Positions 11,645 through 22,424 are shown, counted from the first letter of the stretch. The stretch is DNA of 64,000 bases from Apiotrichum sp. Y4204 (GCA_025531455.1 JAMYHL010000032.1:124001-188000); one strand, 5' to 3'. A program made the numbers and translations. Notes: generated from the letters alone by a model not told the origin.

Positions 11645-14612
11645 CTACTCGGACGCCGCGGGTGCTAGTGCGGGCGCACCCGTGGTGGCGGCGCTCGCCT
11701 CATCTGCCAAGGTGTCCTCGACCGCCAGGGCATCGACCTGCTCCGCGAGTCCATCGACCGCATGAGCCGCCTGAACCGCCTGGCCCACCTGAGCCGCCTC
11801 GACCGCAGCCTCGGCATAGACCTCGGCCTCGGGCTCGGCCCCTGTCTCCGTGTCGACCATGACGCCCGAGCCCTCGGAGTCAAACTTGCCCTCGTCGAAC
11901 AGTTGCCTGTCGTCCTCAGGGTCGGCGATCGTCGCGGCAATCTTGGGCCGGCCGTTCGCCTCGAGGTCCGAGCGCCACTGCTTGACGACACTGCTTGCCT
12001 TTGGCGGGTTGTACGAGCGCGCCATGAGCGCGGCCTCGGGCAGGCGGTCAGTCTTTGCGAGCAGGTCGATACATGACGCGCTGTCGCCGAGCTGGAGGAA
12101 CGCCGCGAAGGCAATGTTGTTGGCGCCCTTATCGAGGGCCATCTGCGCGAGGCGCTCGAGGCCCGCGCGGTCAGACAGCGAGGTGAAGAGAAGGAGCAAG
12201 GCCGGGAGGTCTTTGGACTTTTCAAACGCCTCCTGAGCGAGGTCAAGCTGCCAGGCCGCGAGCGCTTTGTCGCCGATGACCTTCCACTTGGTTTCGGAAC
12301 CCTCAACAGGAGAGGCACGGAGAAGGTCGAGCGCCGCCCCGAGGTCGTTGATGCCGACAGCCAAGTCGAACTTGTGATCGGGGTCCGTGGCGACGGCCAG
12401 CGCGAGCTCCTTGAGATCCTGAGCCTCGAGGAAGCGGGCGATGCGGCTGCGCTGGTCGGCGGGGATTGTCGGCAGAATGCGCTCGGCCTCCGCCATGTCG
12501 CCCCGCAGAACAGCAGTCTGGTACTCGACGACAGTCAGAGAGAGGGCATAGCTCATAATGTTCATGTCCTTGTCGGCGACGTAGACGCGGTTGTGGGACG
12601 GAAGGTAGCCAAGGAGGTAGACGCCCTGGTCGAAGTGGTTGATGACCGAGGTCTGGTCGCCTATGAGGTAGCTGAGGCGGTTGGACGAGGTCGTGTAGAT
12701 GAAGCAGTCTCCGACCCAGCGGCTGGTGGTGACCGTCTCCGAGACCTCGGCAACAATGTCAAACGCCTCCTCGACACCCTCATCGCCGATGATCTCCCCA
12801 GAGTCGAGACGCTCGGCGTACGCGTCACGGTCAAAGCGGAGGATGTAAAACGAGTCCTCGGCGGTGATGGCGACGAGTTCACCGGAAGCAGACCACGAGA
12901 CGTTGGTGGCGTCGACCTCGATGCGGCGCACAATGGCTCCGGTCTCCCAGTCCCAGAACATCACAAACCCAGAGCCGCGGGCCGAGAGCAGAGGTCCGCC
13001 CGAGAGGCCCTCGATAGCCCAGCCGCCCTGCGACTTGACGAGGCCGGTGCGCTCCTTAAAGTTCTTAAAGACGCGGACCTTGGACTTGCCCTCGAGAACA
13101 CCGTACGAGTTTGAGTCGGCGGCCCAAGCAAACGACGTTCCGCTGCCGAATGCGCGGTTGCGCCACGCAAGAGCAGTGTAGATGATGTACTCGCCGTCAC
13201 CGCAGACCGCAACGAAACGGCCGTTGGGGCTGTGCTGCAGGCTCTGGGGATACACCTCGGTGGTGCCGAGGTCGCGGAGCGAAACAGCGAGACGCTGGCC
13301 GTCCTCAATCTCATCTTCAGTACCGAGGGTGGCAATGTTGGCGGACAGAATCTCCGTGTTGCGCGCGTAGATGATCTTACCCGACGAATCCATCGACACC
13401 GCCGGCTCATCGCGACCGAGCTTGACAACAACAGCGCCCTCGTCGAAACCAACAGCCACCTCGTTGCCGCTCTTGCGGTACGCAACACACCAGGCACGCT
13501 CAAGACCGTAGTTGAGCGTGTTCTCGAGACGGTACGTGGACGAGTGCCAGATCTTGACAGTGCCGTCCTCGGAACCGGAGAGGATAATCGGCAGCGAAGG
13601 GTGGAAGATGGCAAACGAGACGTTGGCAGTGTGGCCCTCGAGCGTCTGGACGCAAGACTTGGCGTGGTAGTCCCAGATCTTGACGAGACTGAATGTCAGC
13701 TGGGGACACATCGTAGTGCAGCTCACCGGTCATCACCCGTGGTGACGAGGTACGGCCTGTCGCCGCCGTGGTAGTAGTCGACGTAGTTGACGCCCTTTTC
13801 GTGGGCCTCGAGGCTAAAGTTGGGGACGGGTTTTCCGAGGCTCCAAACCTTGACGGTGTGGTCGAGACAGGCGGAAGCGAACGTCTGCGGGTCCTTGGGG
13901 TTGATGGCGAGCGCCATGATGTAGTGCGTGTGACCCTCAAACACCTGCGTGCAGCGCCATCCCTTCTCCCAGTCCCAGCACTTGATCGTCATGTCGTCGC
14001 TGCCCGTCAGGACGAGCGGCAGCGTCGGGTGCACGGTCAAGCAACGGATGTAGTCGGGGTGTGCCTCAAACGACGTAATCTTCTCGCCGGTCGAGAGGTT
14101 GAACACGCGCAGCTGAAAGTCATCCGAGCCCGAGACAAACTACGAGAGTTAGCATAGCAGTCATTCCATCACCAGTCCTTCCATCACCAGTCCTTCCATC
14201 ACTCCCATGTCCCAACTCCGCTCTCGACTCACCCAGTTCTTGCGCGCAATGTACTTTACGCAGCGAACAGGCACGTCCGTGACCTCAAACGTCTTGAGGT
14301 CTGTCTGCGTCTCATAGTTCCAGATCTTGACCTGGCCGTTGCTGCGTGTCAGCGCACATCCAAAGAAACAACACTCACTAGAGACCGCAGATGACGTGGG
14401 GCTCGGTCGGGTGGAAGTCGACCGACTTGACTCTGTCCGACCGGGCGAGGAGCTTGCGCTGGGGGTCAGTATGATCCGCTACTGGTGGTGGGCGCGCTCC
14501 GCATCTTCAGCCACGGAACAGTGTTCGATACGCACCGTGATGTCGAGGAGCATCGGCTGGACGCGTCAGTATCCGAGTATTGGAGAGGTGTCTGTAGCTC
14601 GGCGCTCACCAT
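11645..14612 (-). CDS. SEC27: Coatomer subunit beta-prime (COPI, Sec27/COPB2)
   Basis: Exons are 14610-14612, 14536-14556, 14459-less-one (14379-14458), 14233-14341, 13727-14139 and 11645-13688, giving 889 residues. Beta-prime COP is a COPI coat subunit whose WD40 propellers bind dilysine cargo tails during Golgi-to-ER retrieval. The N-terminus reads MPMLLDIT, then [20 protein letters not shown], as in the family. WD repeats follow, with the usual [27 protein letters not shown] and [19 protein letters not shown] blocks. The alpha-solenoid half has [21 protein letters not shown] and [12 protein letters not shown]. The first coding exon is only the ATG and the second is 21 nt. Translation could instead begin at the ATG in exon 2, which costs only two residues. 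The Ala/Glu-rich C-terminus ends at a TAG that is followed in frame by Lys-Gly-Lys-Lys-Lys and another TAG. Confidence 0.96.
14164..14202. repeat. 15-bp tandem repeat inside SEC27 intron 4
   Basis: About 2.6 copies of TTCCATCACCAGTCC lie within the 93-nt intron at 14140-14232. Without them this intron would be about the usual length for the window. Confidence 0.9.
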
Positions 14613-15385
14613 CTTGGGCTATTTTCGCGGAGGGGAAGGGGGGATTGAGCGGTCTCCCTCGCGTTGGACGTCGGCGGAATGAGGGGTGAAAAGGGGGTTG
14701 TGGTGGAAGTAAGGATGAAGGTGTTGGAAGGGTGTTATGATGCTGTGGTCCTTGGTGCCGAGTTGTCGACGACGACGTGCCAGCAAGCATATGAAGCGGT
14801 GGAAGCGCGTAAGAGGTGAGTAGTGAGCCTGATATTCTGACCAGGGTGAACACATGGGAAGAGCGTGAACGTGGCAGGTACATTTTTTCAGGCTGACGCC
14901 GCGTGGCACCTTATATCCACAGATCCATATCGATCCATGCTCTACACAAAGTCGTCTGATCGTCTTGAGTCCTCCTATCCGCCGTCTGCGCGTCTGCGTA
15001 ACAGAGGGACTTCAGAGTAACAAGATGTAAATCCTGCGGGAAGTATCAATGCAGCTGCTCCGGATCCAGAGCCCAGTGACTAGGGCCCAGTGACTAGGGC
15101 CCAGTGACTAGGGGCATACGACCATATGGGCGCGACCATCTTAAGACAGTCACATTGAGTGCAGCCTGCCCCTCTGCTCCCATATCCGTCTCCTCTGCTA
15201 CCACCACGGCCACCACTTGCACTCTTGTCGCTGTCATAATGCGGAGGATGCTGGCATGATTCCTATCAACTACCAAAACCCTCCCGGCCGCGCCGCGCCT
15301 CTGGGCAACAGCGACGGCCAGTCCTGCACGACTCTGTCCCTATACCACCGCCATCAACTAAAACCCATATCTAGTAATGGTACGT
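14613..15385. other. Intergenic: SEC27 upstream and eL28 downstream
   Basis: The 773 bp hold the SEC27 promoter and the eL28 3' end. Apart from the 14-bp tandem repeat at 15071-15112, nothing gene-like was found. Confidence 0.6.
15071..15112. repeat. 14-bp tandem repeat, three exact copies
   Basis: Three perfect head-to-tail copies of GCCCAGTGACTAGG lie in the intergenic region downstream of eL28. Perfect copies suggest recent expansion. Confidence 0.95.
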
Positions 15386-16686
15386 TTAGTCGACCTCGAT
15401 GGCGTTCTCCTCGAGCGAGTGGGCGACGGCGGCGGCCTTCTTGCCACGGAGCTTGATGGGGAAGTCCTGGGGAGGGTTGGCGCCGCGGCGGTTGGCGCGG
15501 GTGAGGGTCGAGATGCGGGCAACGGCGGCCTGAGAGTTAGCGCTGTGATAAACACAAACAGTGGGGTATGTTCTTGGCGATATCGCTTCCCGGCAGCGGA
15601 ATCTTGCTGCCGAGTATGTGGATACGCGGTGTTTTTGTTATTGCAGGCCTTATACGCTCGGCCCTTCATGGCATTTCCGGGGAGTTCTAGAGCAGCTGCG
15701 TGCGGAGCCCGTTGTTCTCCACGGAGCGACACGAGGCCACTCGGACTGTGCACTCACGTGACGGAGGTCAGGGCGGAAGCCCTTGGAGGCGGTCTCGACG
15801 GCGGCGATCTTGGCGGCGCGGCGGGGGCCGGTGGAGCGGCGGAGGGTCTGCGACTTGCGGGCAGAGGCGACCTTGCCACCGTCGGCCTTGACCTTGGTGA
15901 CGGTGATGGCGCCGTCCTCGTTGGCCGAGATGTCGATGACCTTGTTGTTGGCGAGGCCAGAGTACTTGCCCGAGTGGAGGTTGAGGAGGTTGCCCTGGGG
16001 GGGTTAGCGCTGCGAGACAGGAAGCGACGCGAGGGGATGGATGAGGTCGTCGCTGCTGCCACGGCAGAAACAACACCTAAATCCATCCCTCGTTGCGTTG
16101 ATTCTCACCTTCTCAGCCGAGAAGATGGGGCCGTTCTTGGCCGGGCGCTGGAACGAGTTCCACTTGCGGATAAGGAGCCACTGTGTTGTCAGCGAGAAGT
16201 AAAGAGATGTGCGGCGAGGTGCGTCTGTCATCGTCGGGAGCCGGTCGTTCGTCGTTTGTCGTCTGTCGCCCGCCGTTTGCTGTCCGCCAGCCTGCCGGGC
16301 GCGCTCATGCCACTGCTGAGATAACCCATGTCACCGCCATGTCCCCTCTCGTGCTCGCTGCGCTGCCTTCGTCTGAGGAATGACTCAGGTCCTTCCCAAA
16401 CCTCCAGGGTCGACTCATCCACGGCCTCTCCCACACTTCCGCCCCTCCCTGCTTTTCCCCTCAGCCCGAACGGTAACGCATTTCGATGACCGAACGCCAA
16501 ACGCGTATGGCAGGCCGAGAAGACGAGACCCCAGCAGACGAAAGGCGACAAACTTGGGCGGTCGTGTTCGTTGAACTCGCGATTTTCGACAATTTGCAGA
16601 CGATTTCGACTCGGCTCGACTCGACGACGCACACTCCGCACCACGCAGCGCCAGGCGGGGAAACGTACCTGGAGGTCGGCGGACAT
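15386..16686 (-). CDS. RPL28: Large-subunit ribosomal protein eL28
   Basis: Exons are 16669-16686, 16109-16180, 15758-15994 and 15386-15529, giving 156 residues. eL28 is a small basic protein of the 60S subunit, absent from S. cerevisiae but kept in S. pombe, animals and basidiomycetes. The protein begins MSADLQ, then WLLIRKWNSFQRP, as in the family. A GKYSGLANNKVIDI stretch follows, and GFRPDLRHAAVARISTL matches the conserved C-terminal block. The first exon holds only six codons. The introns are long for this window: 488, 114 and 228 nt. Intron 3 contains a strong hairpin (GGCAGC with an 8-nt loop and GCTGCC). Long first introns are common in ribosomal protein genes and may aid expression or host a small RNA, but no paired C/D boxes could be recognised. 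The gene is divergent from the prolyl-tRNA synthetase gene. Confidence 0.88.
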
Positions 16687-18125
16687 CTTTTTTGATAGCG
16701 ATTGAGGGTTGCTGGACGCGGAGATGGCCCGTTGGGATGATGTGCAAGCGCGCGGCGGTGGGGAGCAGGCAGCGGCCGAGCGGAGGGGGAGTGTGGGTGC
16801 GTGGGCACTGGCAGCTGGCAGGTACTGCCTGCCAGCCAGGGCACGCGCAGAGCCTGGAGACCTTGCTGAGCTTGCTGGCTACCAGCGCCTGGTACTGTGG
16901 CCACTGTGGTGCTCTGGTGGTGCATTGCATGCGGTGGTGGAGGGTTGCTGCCTGGCTGCCAGGCTGGCAGGCCCGCCAGGCTGAGCCAGTTTCGGGGATA
17001 AGAGGTCGGGAATTTATCACCGATAGCTGCGGTCCAGTTGTGGCACTCACCTCCACCTTGTCCCCTGTCAAAGACCTCCACTCCTCCATCATGCCCAAAC
17101 GATCAAGCAACTCTCGATATCTTGATCTTGATGCACTCGTAGCCTGTGCACTGTGGGGCCCTTGTCACGATGTCTTGGCATTGCAACATTCCACTCTTGC
17201 GACGCGTGACTATCATGTCTGTTATACTGTTAGGTCCAGATGCTGTTTACCTGGCCGCAATCCTTAGCTTTTGTTGCATGACTGGTGCGATCTGGTCAAT
17301 CTGGGATTCCTATCCGGATGACAGACCGCGCCCTCAAGCAGATCGCGCGGCGATCAAGTATTACTGAATGTCTCTGATCGTGCTGATCACACCGACGCGA
17401 GCTGGAACCTGATAGTCCGTGTAAGTTCAGAATTCGGGACTCCAGAGCCAAGGGCCCCGTTCATCTCACCATCCTCACCCATTGTAAGGAAGTTGCGGAT
17501 GGGGCGGGTTTAGTTCTGAAGGTACCTCGTCCTCTGATCCCCAACATAGAGCGACAGCAGGGAGTTGTATCCACCTTCTCTTGTCCCCGCCCTCTGCGAG
17601 CTCTGCGAGATTCAGTGCCCAATGACTGGCTGGTTTTAGCAGTACGGTCGTGAGATGCCGATCGGTGATCTGGATCGCTGCTACTTGCCGCTCACCTCAC
17701 CTACCTCAGATGCTGTATCAATGGGCTGCGGATATGCGGATCATCTCCGAGGTACCAAGGTGGCATTTCAGTGTCGGATAAGTTGATGCCCAGGTGTGCC
17801 TAATCTGTTTTATAAGGAACTTAGCATCGATGGTAATAAACTGTAAATTACGTGTTGTTTTTCGTAATCTGCTTCTGAAAAAAAAGTTGGTTCGAGTAGA
17901 TCTGTTGCGCACCACGCTGGTCGGCGGACAATAGAGCCTGGCTGGCTGGCTGGTAAGCTGAGAGACTGTGCGCGTCGTACCGCGGCGCGGCGGCTAGGCG
18001 CTCTGGGCCGCTAGTGCTCTCGGATCGGTGCTCATCATGCGGAACAGCACTCGCACCGACTCGACACACACACACATCTCGTAGACCACATCCCGTCTCT
18101 ACTCTCCTCCACATCCCACTTGCAC
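16687..18125. promoter_or_regulatory. Divergent intergenic region between eL28 and prolyl-tRNA synthetase
   Basis: The 1439 bp hold both promoters. The eL28-proximal third (about 16800-16990) is dense in CCAGC/GCTGG words and inverted repeats. The middle shows nothing recognisable. The synthetase-proximal part has a short run of GGCT units near 17939. No coding frame could be supported. Confidence 0.5.
16815..16835. repeat. Perfect 8-bp inverted repeat in the eL28 promoter
   Basis: The arms CTGGCAGG and CCTGCCAG are separated by 5 nt. A second perfect palindrome (GCCTGG-ctg-CCAGGC, 16950-16964) lies 115 bp further on, and further partial copies lie between. They could form hairpins or be paired sites for a dimeric regulator, which is inference only. 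Confidence 0.8.
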
Positions 18126-20911
18126 ATGCTTTCACGCCCACTCGCGGCATTCATTAGAGCAGCTAGACCCCGCGCCTACATCTCCCCCCGTCTGATCGCC
18201 ACCCCGCGCGCGCTCTCCACCACCCCCTTCCTCCGCGCCAACTACCAACCCACCCCGCCCGCCCCCCGCAAACGCTTCCCGACCATGGCCGCCGTCTCGG
18301 ACCAGGACATTGTTGCGCGCTTCGGCGCGCTCTCCATCGCCGCCCCGGAGATCTCCCACGCGCCCGTCAAGGGCGGCGCCGAGTGGCGCGCAGAGCTCGA
18401 CAAGCTCGGCAAGACCGGCGTTAACCTCACCAAGACGGTACGTGCACGCGCTCGACACACGGGGGTCATGGGAGCTCGAGAGGCGACTCAACGGGGAAGA
18501 CAAGATGGGGAGCAAAGGTGTCTTGGACAGTAACGCTGCGTGTCTGCCCCGGCCCAAGCCGCCTGCCGAGTGATACTCCGTCGCTCGCCTCCCCTCGAGC
18601 TTCTTTATGCCTTCAACGCGTCCGACTAGACCTGACGCTGCAGCTCCTCTTCAAGCCCAAGACGGCCAAGACCGCTGAGCCGACCCCTGTCCTCGTCCTC
18701 GCAAAGGAGGACACCGAGACCCCGTCCGGCGCCATCGGCTCGCTCCTCTCGCTCAAGGAGCTCCGTCTCGCGAACGAGGACCTCATCAAGCAGGTCATCC
18801 CCTCTGCTGCCTCCAAGGATGACGGTGAGTGGATATGACATGGCGGTCACTGGATCTGGACGCGATGGGTTTCCCAGTCGAAATGGATCGAGTCCCGACT
18901 TGCCACCTACTTTCGTTGGACAACACTTTAGGCAACATGTGTCCACTTTGTTCAACTTTTTCCCGTGGCCACTCTCAGGCCTCTCCGTTCGACTCGTAAA
19001 CAAAGTTCCAGAACTGACACGCAGTCACCGCGCTCGCCCTCCCCAAGCCCGTCCCCTCCACCCTCTTCATCATCCTTGACTCCGCCCTCGCCTCGTCCTC
19101 GGACCAGTTCGCTCTCCATCTCACCGCCTCTTCCTCCACCGTTTTCCTCAAGGGCACCGAGATCAAGGCGTACCTCGAGTCGCTGACCGAGTCGCCCGAG
19201 GCCGTCCGCGTCGTCGACTTTGCCGAGCTCAAGGCCTCGGCTCCCGCCCCTGCCCCCAAGGCCGCTGCGAAGCCCGCCGCCAAGGCTGCCCCGGTCAAGA
19301 AGGAGAAGGATGAGGACCTCTACGAGATGGCTATCCAGCACAAGAAGGAGGAGGACTTCCCCGGATGGTACACCGACGTCCTTATCAAGGGCGAGATGCT
19401 CGACTACTATGACATTTCGGGATGCTACATCCTCCGCCCGTCCTCGTACACCATCTGGCAGGAGATTACGAGTAAGTGCAGATGGACGAATGCTTTGGGA
19501 TTGCCATCTGACGACAGACTTCTTTGACGGCGAGATCAAGAAGCTTGGTGTCAACGACTGCTACTTCCCGATGTTCGTCTCGCGTGCGCGTCTTGAGAAG
19601 GAGAAGGACCACATTGAGGGCTTTGCGCCCGAGGTCGCTTGGGTCACCAAGGCCGGCAAGTCGGACCTCGAGGAGCACATTGCCATCCGCCCCACCTCGG
19701 AGACTGTCATGTACCCGTACTACGCCAAGTGGATCAAGTCGCACCGTGACCTTCCTCTGAAGCTCAACCAGTGGAACTCGGTCGTCCGTTGGGAGTTCAA
19801 GAACCCCCAGCCGTTCCTCCGTACGCGTGAGTTCCTCTGGCAGGAGGGTCACACTGCCTTCCTCGAGAAGAAGGAGGCCGACGAGGAGGTCCTCAACATT
19901 CTCGAGCTCTACCGCCAGGTCTACGAGGACCTTCTTGCCGTCCCCGTCATCAAGGGCAAGAAGTCGGAGAACGAGAAGTTTGCCGGTGCCGACTACACCA
20001 CCACTGTCGAGGGCTTTATCCCGACCACCGGCCGTGGTATCCAGGGTGGTACCTCGCACCACCTCGGCCAGAACTTCTCCAAGATGTTCGACATTTCGGT
20101 CGAGGACCCCAAGGCCGACGCCGCTGCCCGCGCAGAGGGCAACGCCAGGGCCTACGTGTACCAGAACTCGTGGGGTCTCTCCACGCGTTCGATCGGTGTC
20201 ATGGTCATGACCCACGGTGACAACCAGGGTCTCGTCTTCCCCCCGCGCGTCGCTCTCACCCAGGTTGTTGTCATCCCCGTCGGTCTCTCCAAGGGCGAGG
20301 GCAAGAACCAGCCCATCTACGACGAGTGCGAGAAGCTCGCTGCAACCCTCAAGGCCGGCGGCATCCGCGCGACCACCGACTTGCGCGAGGGCTACACCCC
20401 CGGCTGGAAGTTCAACGACTGGGAGATGCGCGGTGTGCCGCTCCGTCTCGAGCTCGGCCCCCGCGACATTGCCAACAAGTCGACCCTCGCCGTCCGCCGC
20501 TACGACGGGCACAAGGAGTCGTACCCGCTCGACGACATTGTCGAGGTTGTCCGCAACAAGCTCGAGGACATCCAGAAGGGCATGTACGACCGCGCGCTGG
20601 AAAACTTCAACAAGTCGGTCGTGCCCGTTACAGAGTGGGACAAGGTCGTGCCGACCCTGGACGCAAAGTGCGCGATGGCGATTCCGTGGTGCGAGGACCC
20701 GCAGTGCGAGGACGACATCAAGGAGCGCTCTACCAAGCAGGCCATGGCCGGTGTTGCCGAGGACGTCAAGGCGCCGTCGGCCGGCGCAAAGTCGCTCTGT
20801 ATCCCCTTCGACCAGGAGCGCTGGGGCAAGTTCCCGGACGGCGACAACCAGAAGTGCATCCAGTGCGGCAAGAAGGCAAAGTCCTGGACCCTCTTTGGCC
20901 GCTCGTACTAA
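18126..20911 (+). CDS. Prolyl-tRNA synthetase, eukaryotic type, with editing-like domain and presequence
   Basis: Exons are 18126-18437, 18644-18824, 19025-19471 and 19518-20911, giving 777 residues. The enzyme charges tRNA-Pro. After the N-terminus comes a YbaK-like editing-type domain (about residues 70-230), then an Ala/Lys-rich linker. The class II catalytic core starts near DLYEMAIQHKKEEDFPGWY and has motif 2 (RWEFKNPQPFLRTREF), a GGTSHHLGQNFSKMF segment and motif 3 (GVPLRLELGPRD). The C-terminal zinc-binding domain ends SWTLFGRSY, as in eukaryotic ProRS. The first 53 residues are Arg-rich with no acidic residue, a good mitochondrial presequence. A second ATG at 18285 lies in a strong context (gaccATGg) and would give a cytosolic form. 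Both products may therefore come from one gene. The introns are 206, 200 and 46 nt. Confidence 0.95.
18285..18287 (+). promoter_or_regulatory. Probable second translation start of prolyl-tRNA synthetase
   Basis: This ATG (gaccATGgcc) matches the Kozak consensus at -3 and +4, whereas the upstream ATG at 18126 (gcacATGctt) lacks G at +4. It falls just after the basic presequence-like region, so leaky scanning or a shorter mRNA would give a protein beginning MAAVSDQD without targeting signal. Confidence 0.6.
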
Positions 20912-21269
20912 GCTGCCGCCGTTTGTCCCGTTTGTCTTTAGTTTGGGTCATGCATGGTCTGTGGGAGTATGCTGGCACCAGGTCAGGAGATATGCGGGTT
21001 GTTGTGCGGGGGAACATGAACCGCCAGTGTGTCAGTGTGCGGGTCAAGGTGAAGTGATGGGACGAGGATGCACTCCGTCAAGCCGTCAGTCTGGGGTAGT
21101 CAGAGCGGGATGCGGCCGCTCGAAGCGGAGCGCGATGAGTAGCGCCCAGCAACGCCGCAGCATATCACTCTGCCCGGCCATGACACCACCCATGCACACG
21201 CCCTCATCCCGGTCTCTCCATGGTATTCATGCACGTCGTCCGGGTGGAATATACATTCGCCTACATAGT
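20912..21269. other. Intergenic between convergent 3' ends
   Basis: The 358 bp separate the prolyl-tRNA synthetase and RET3 stop codons. No gene or repeat was recognised, so this is probably 3' UTR and terminator sequence for both genes. Confidence 0.6.
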
Positions 21270-22424
21270 CTAAAGCTGGCCGATGCGCTGCGACACGCGC
21301 TCCTTGAACGTCGAGTCTGGAGTAAGCAAAAGTTGGGAAAGTCGGGAAACCAAAACGACAATGCCGAGCGAGCCACACCACGAGAACGCGATACCACTCC
21401 CCACAATCAATTCCACCTTTGCACTTGCACATCTTCTTCTCAACGCGCACTCCGCTCACTCCGCTCACTCGGCACGCCCCGCTCGCTCGCGACTCACAGG
21501 CATTCATGAGGGTCTGCTCGTTGATGACGATATCGGTCGTGTCGGGCCTGGGGCGGGTGACGCGTCCCGCAATGGCCGCCGCGTCCGTCTCGAGGATGAT
21601 TCTGGGATGAGCGCCGCCCGAGGGGAAGAAAGGGGGGAGGGCAAGTCACGGTGCGCTGTGTCAAGACTTCTTTGCAGCGCCTTATACCTTCGAACCTCAA
21701 ACCCCGTACCCATACCCATACTCACCCGTCGTCGATCGTCTCGTCCGCCGCGAGGAGCACGAGATCAAGGCTCTCGAGGACATTGCGCTTCTCGATCTGG
21801 CCGCGGAGGAGGAGGGACACGGCGTCGTGGAACGCCGTAAGCGCCGCCTGGAGCATGAGCTCGTTGCTCGTGCCCAGCGGGCCGACAATGTGGAAGTGCA
21901 GGTCCGTCGACGCGCGCGTCAGGACCAGGTGTGGGGGCAGCGGGTGGATGTCGCCTGCGGACAGAAATGGTCCATGAGCGAATGGCGGATCCGGCGAGGT
22001 CAACGGGAGGTGAGGGGAAATCAAGAATGAGATTCCAAGGAACAAGAATGGAAACAACGAGTGAAAATCGCAAAAGTCGAGTATGAGTAACGCGTCAGCT
22101 TACCGGCCCGCGCAGTCCGCAGCTCAGACTCACCCGCCCCCCGCCGTGTCTTCTCATGCACGCTCTTCTCAAACGCGCGCTGCTCCTTGAGCGTCTGCAG
22201 GCCCGGCATGCCTGGTCCGCCGGGCCCGACACCGAGGTCCGCCGCGATGCCCGTGCCCGCAGCGACGTGCGGCGGCGCATAATACTTTGCCATGACGCGG
22301 TTACCCTCGCTGTCGAGCACGAGGAGCGCGGTGATGGTGTACAGGGAGAGGTTGGCCTGTGGGGATTAGTGAAGAGTTGGGGTAAGGGGATGTAGTGGGC
22401 GGGTTCCCGCTGAGGACGCACCAT
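21270..22424 (-). CDS. RET3: Coatomer subunit zeta (COPI, Ret3/COPZ)
   Basis: Exons are 22422-22424, 22134-22356, 21726-21954, 21498-21601 and 21270-21316, giving 201 residues. Zeta-COP is the small longin-fold subunit of the COPI F-subcomplex in retrograde Golgi transport. The protein begins MANLSLYTITALLVLDSEG, followed by AKYY, an EKSVHEKTRRG segment, the core STDLHFHIVGPLGTSNELML, and the DETIDDGIILETD block that is typical of the family. The last exon encodes only STFKERVSQRIGQL. As in SEC27, the first coding exon is only the ATG, which abuts the donor GTGCGT. The 13 bases GCCCAAGATGGTG around it are identical in the two genes. Intron lengths are 65, 179, 124 and 181 nt. Confidence 0.93.

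Noticed and set aside
16181..16668. C/D-box snoRNA in the long first intron of eL28
   Set aside because: Single TGATG-like and CTGA words occur, but no C and D boxes with correct spacing and terminal stem were found.
19466..20512. 348-codon minus-strand frame
   Set aside because: It is antisense to the prolyl-tRNA synthetase catalytic domain, which has clear motifs in its own frame.
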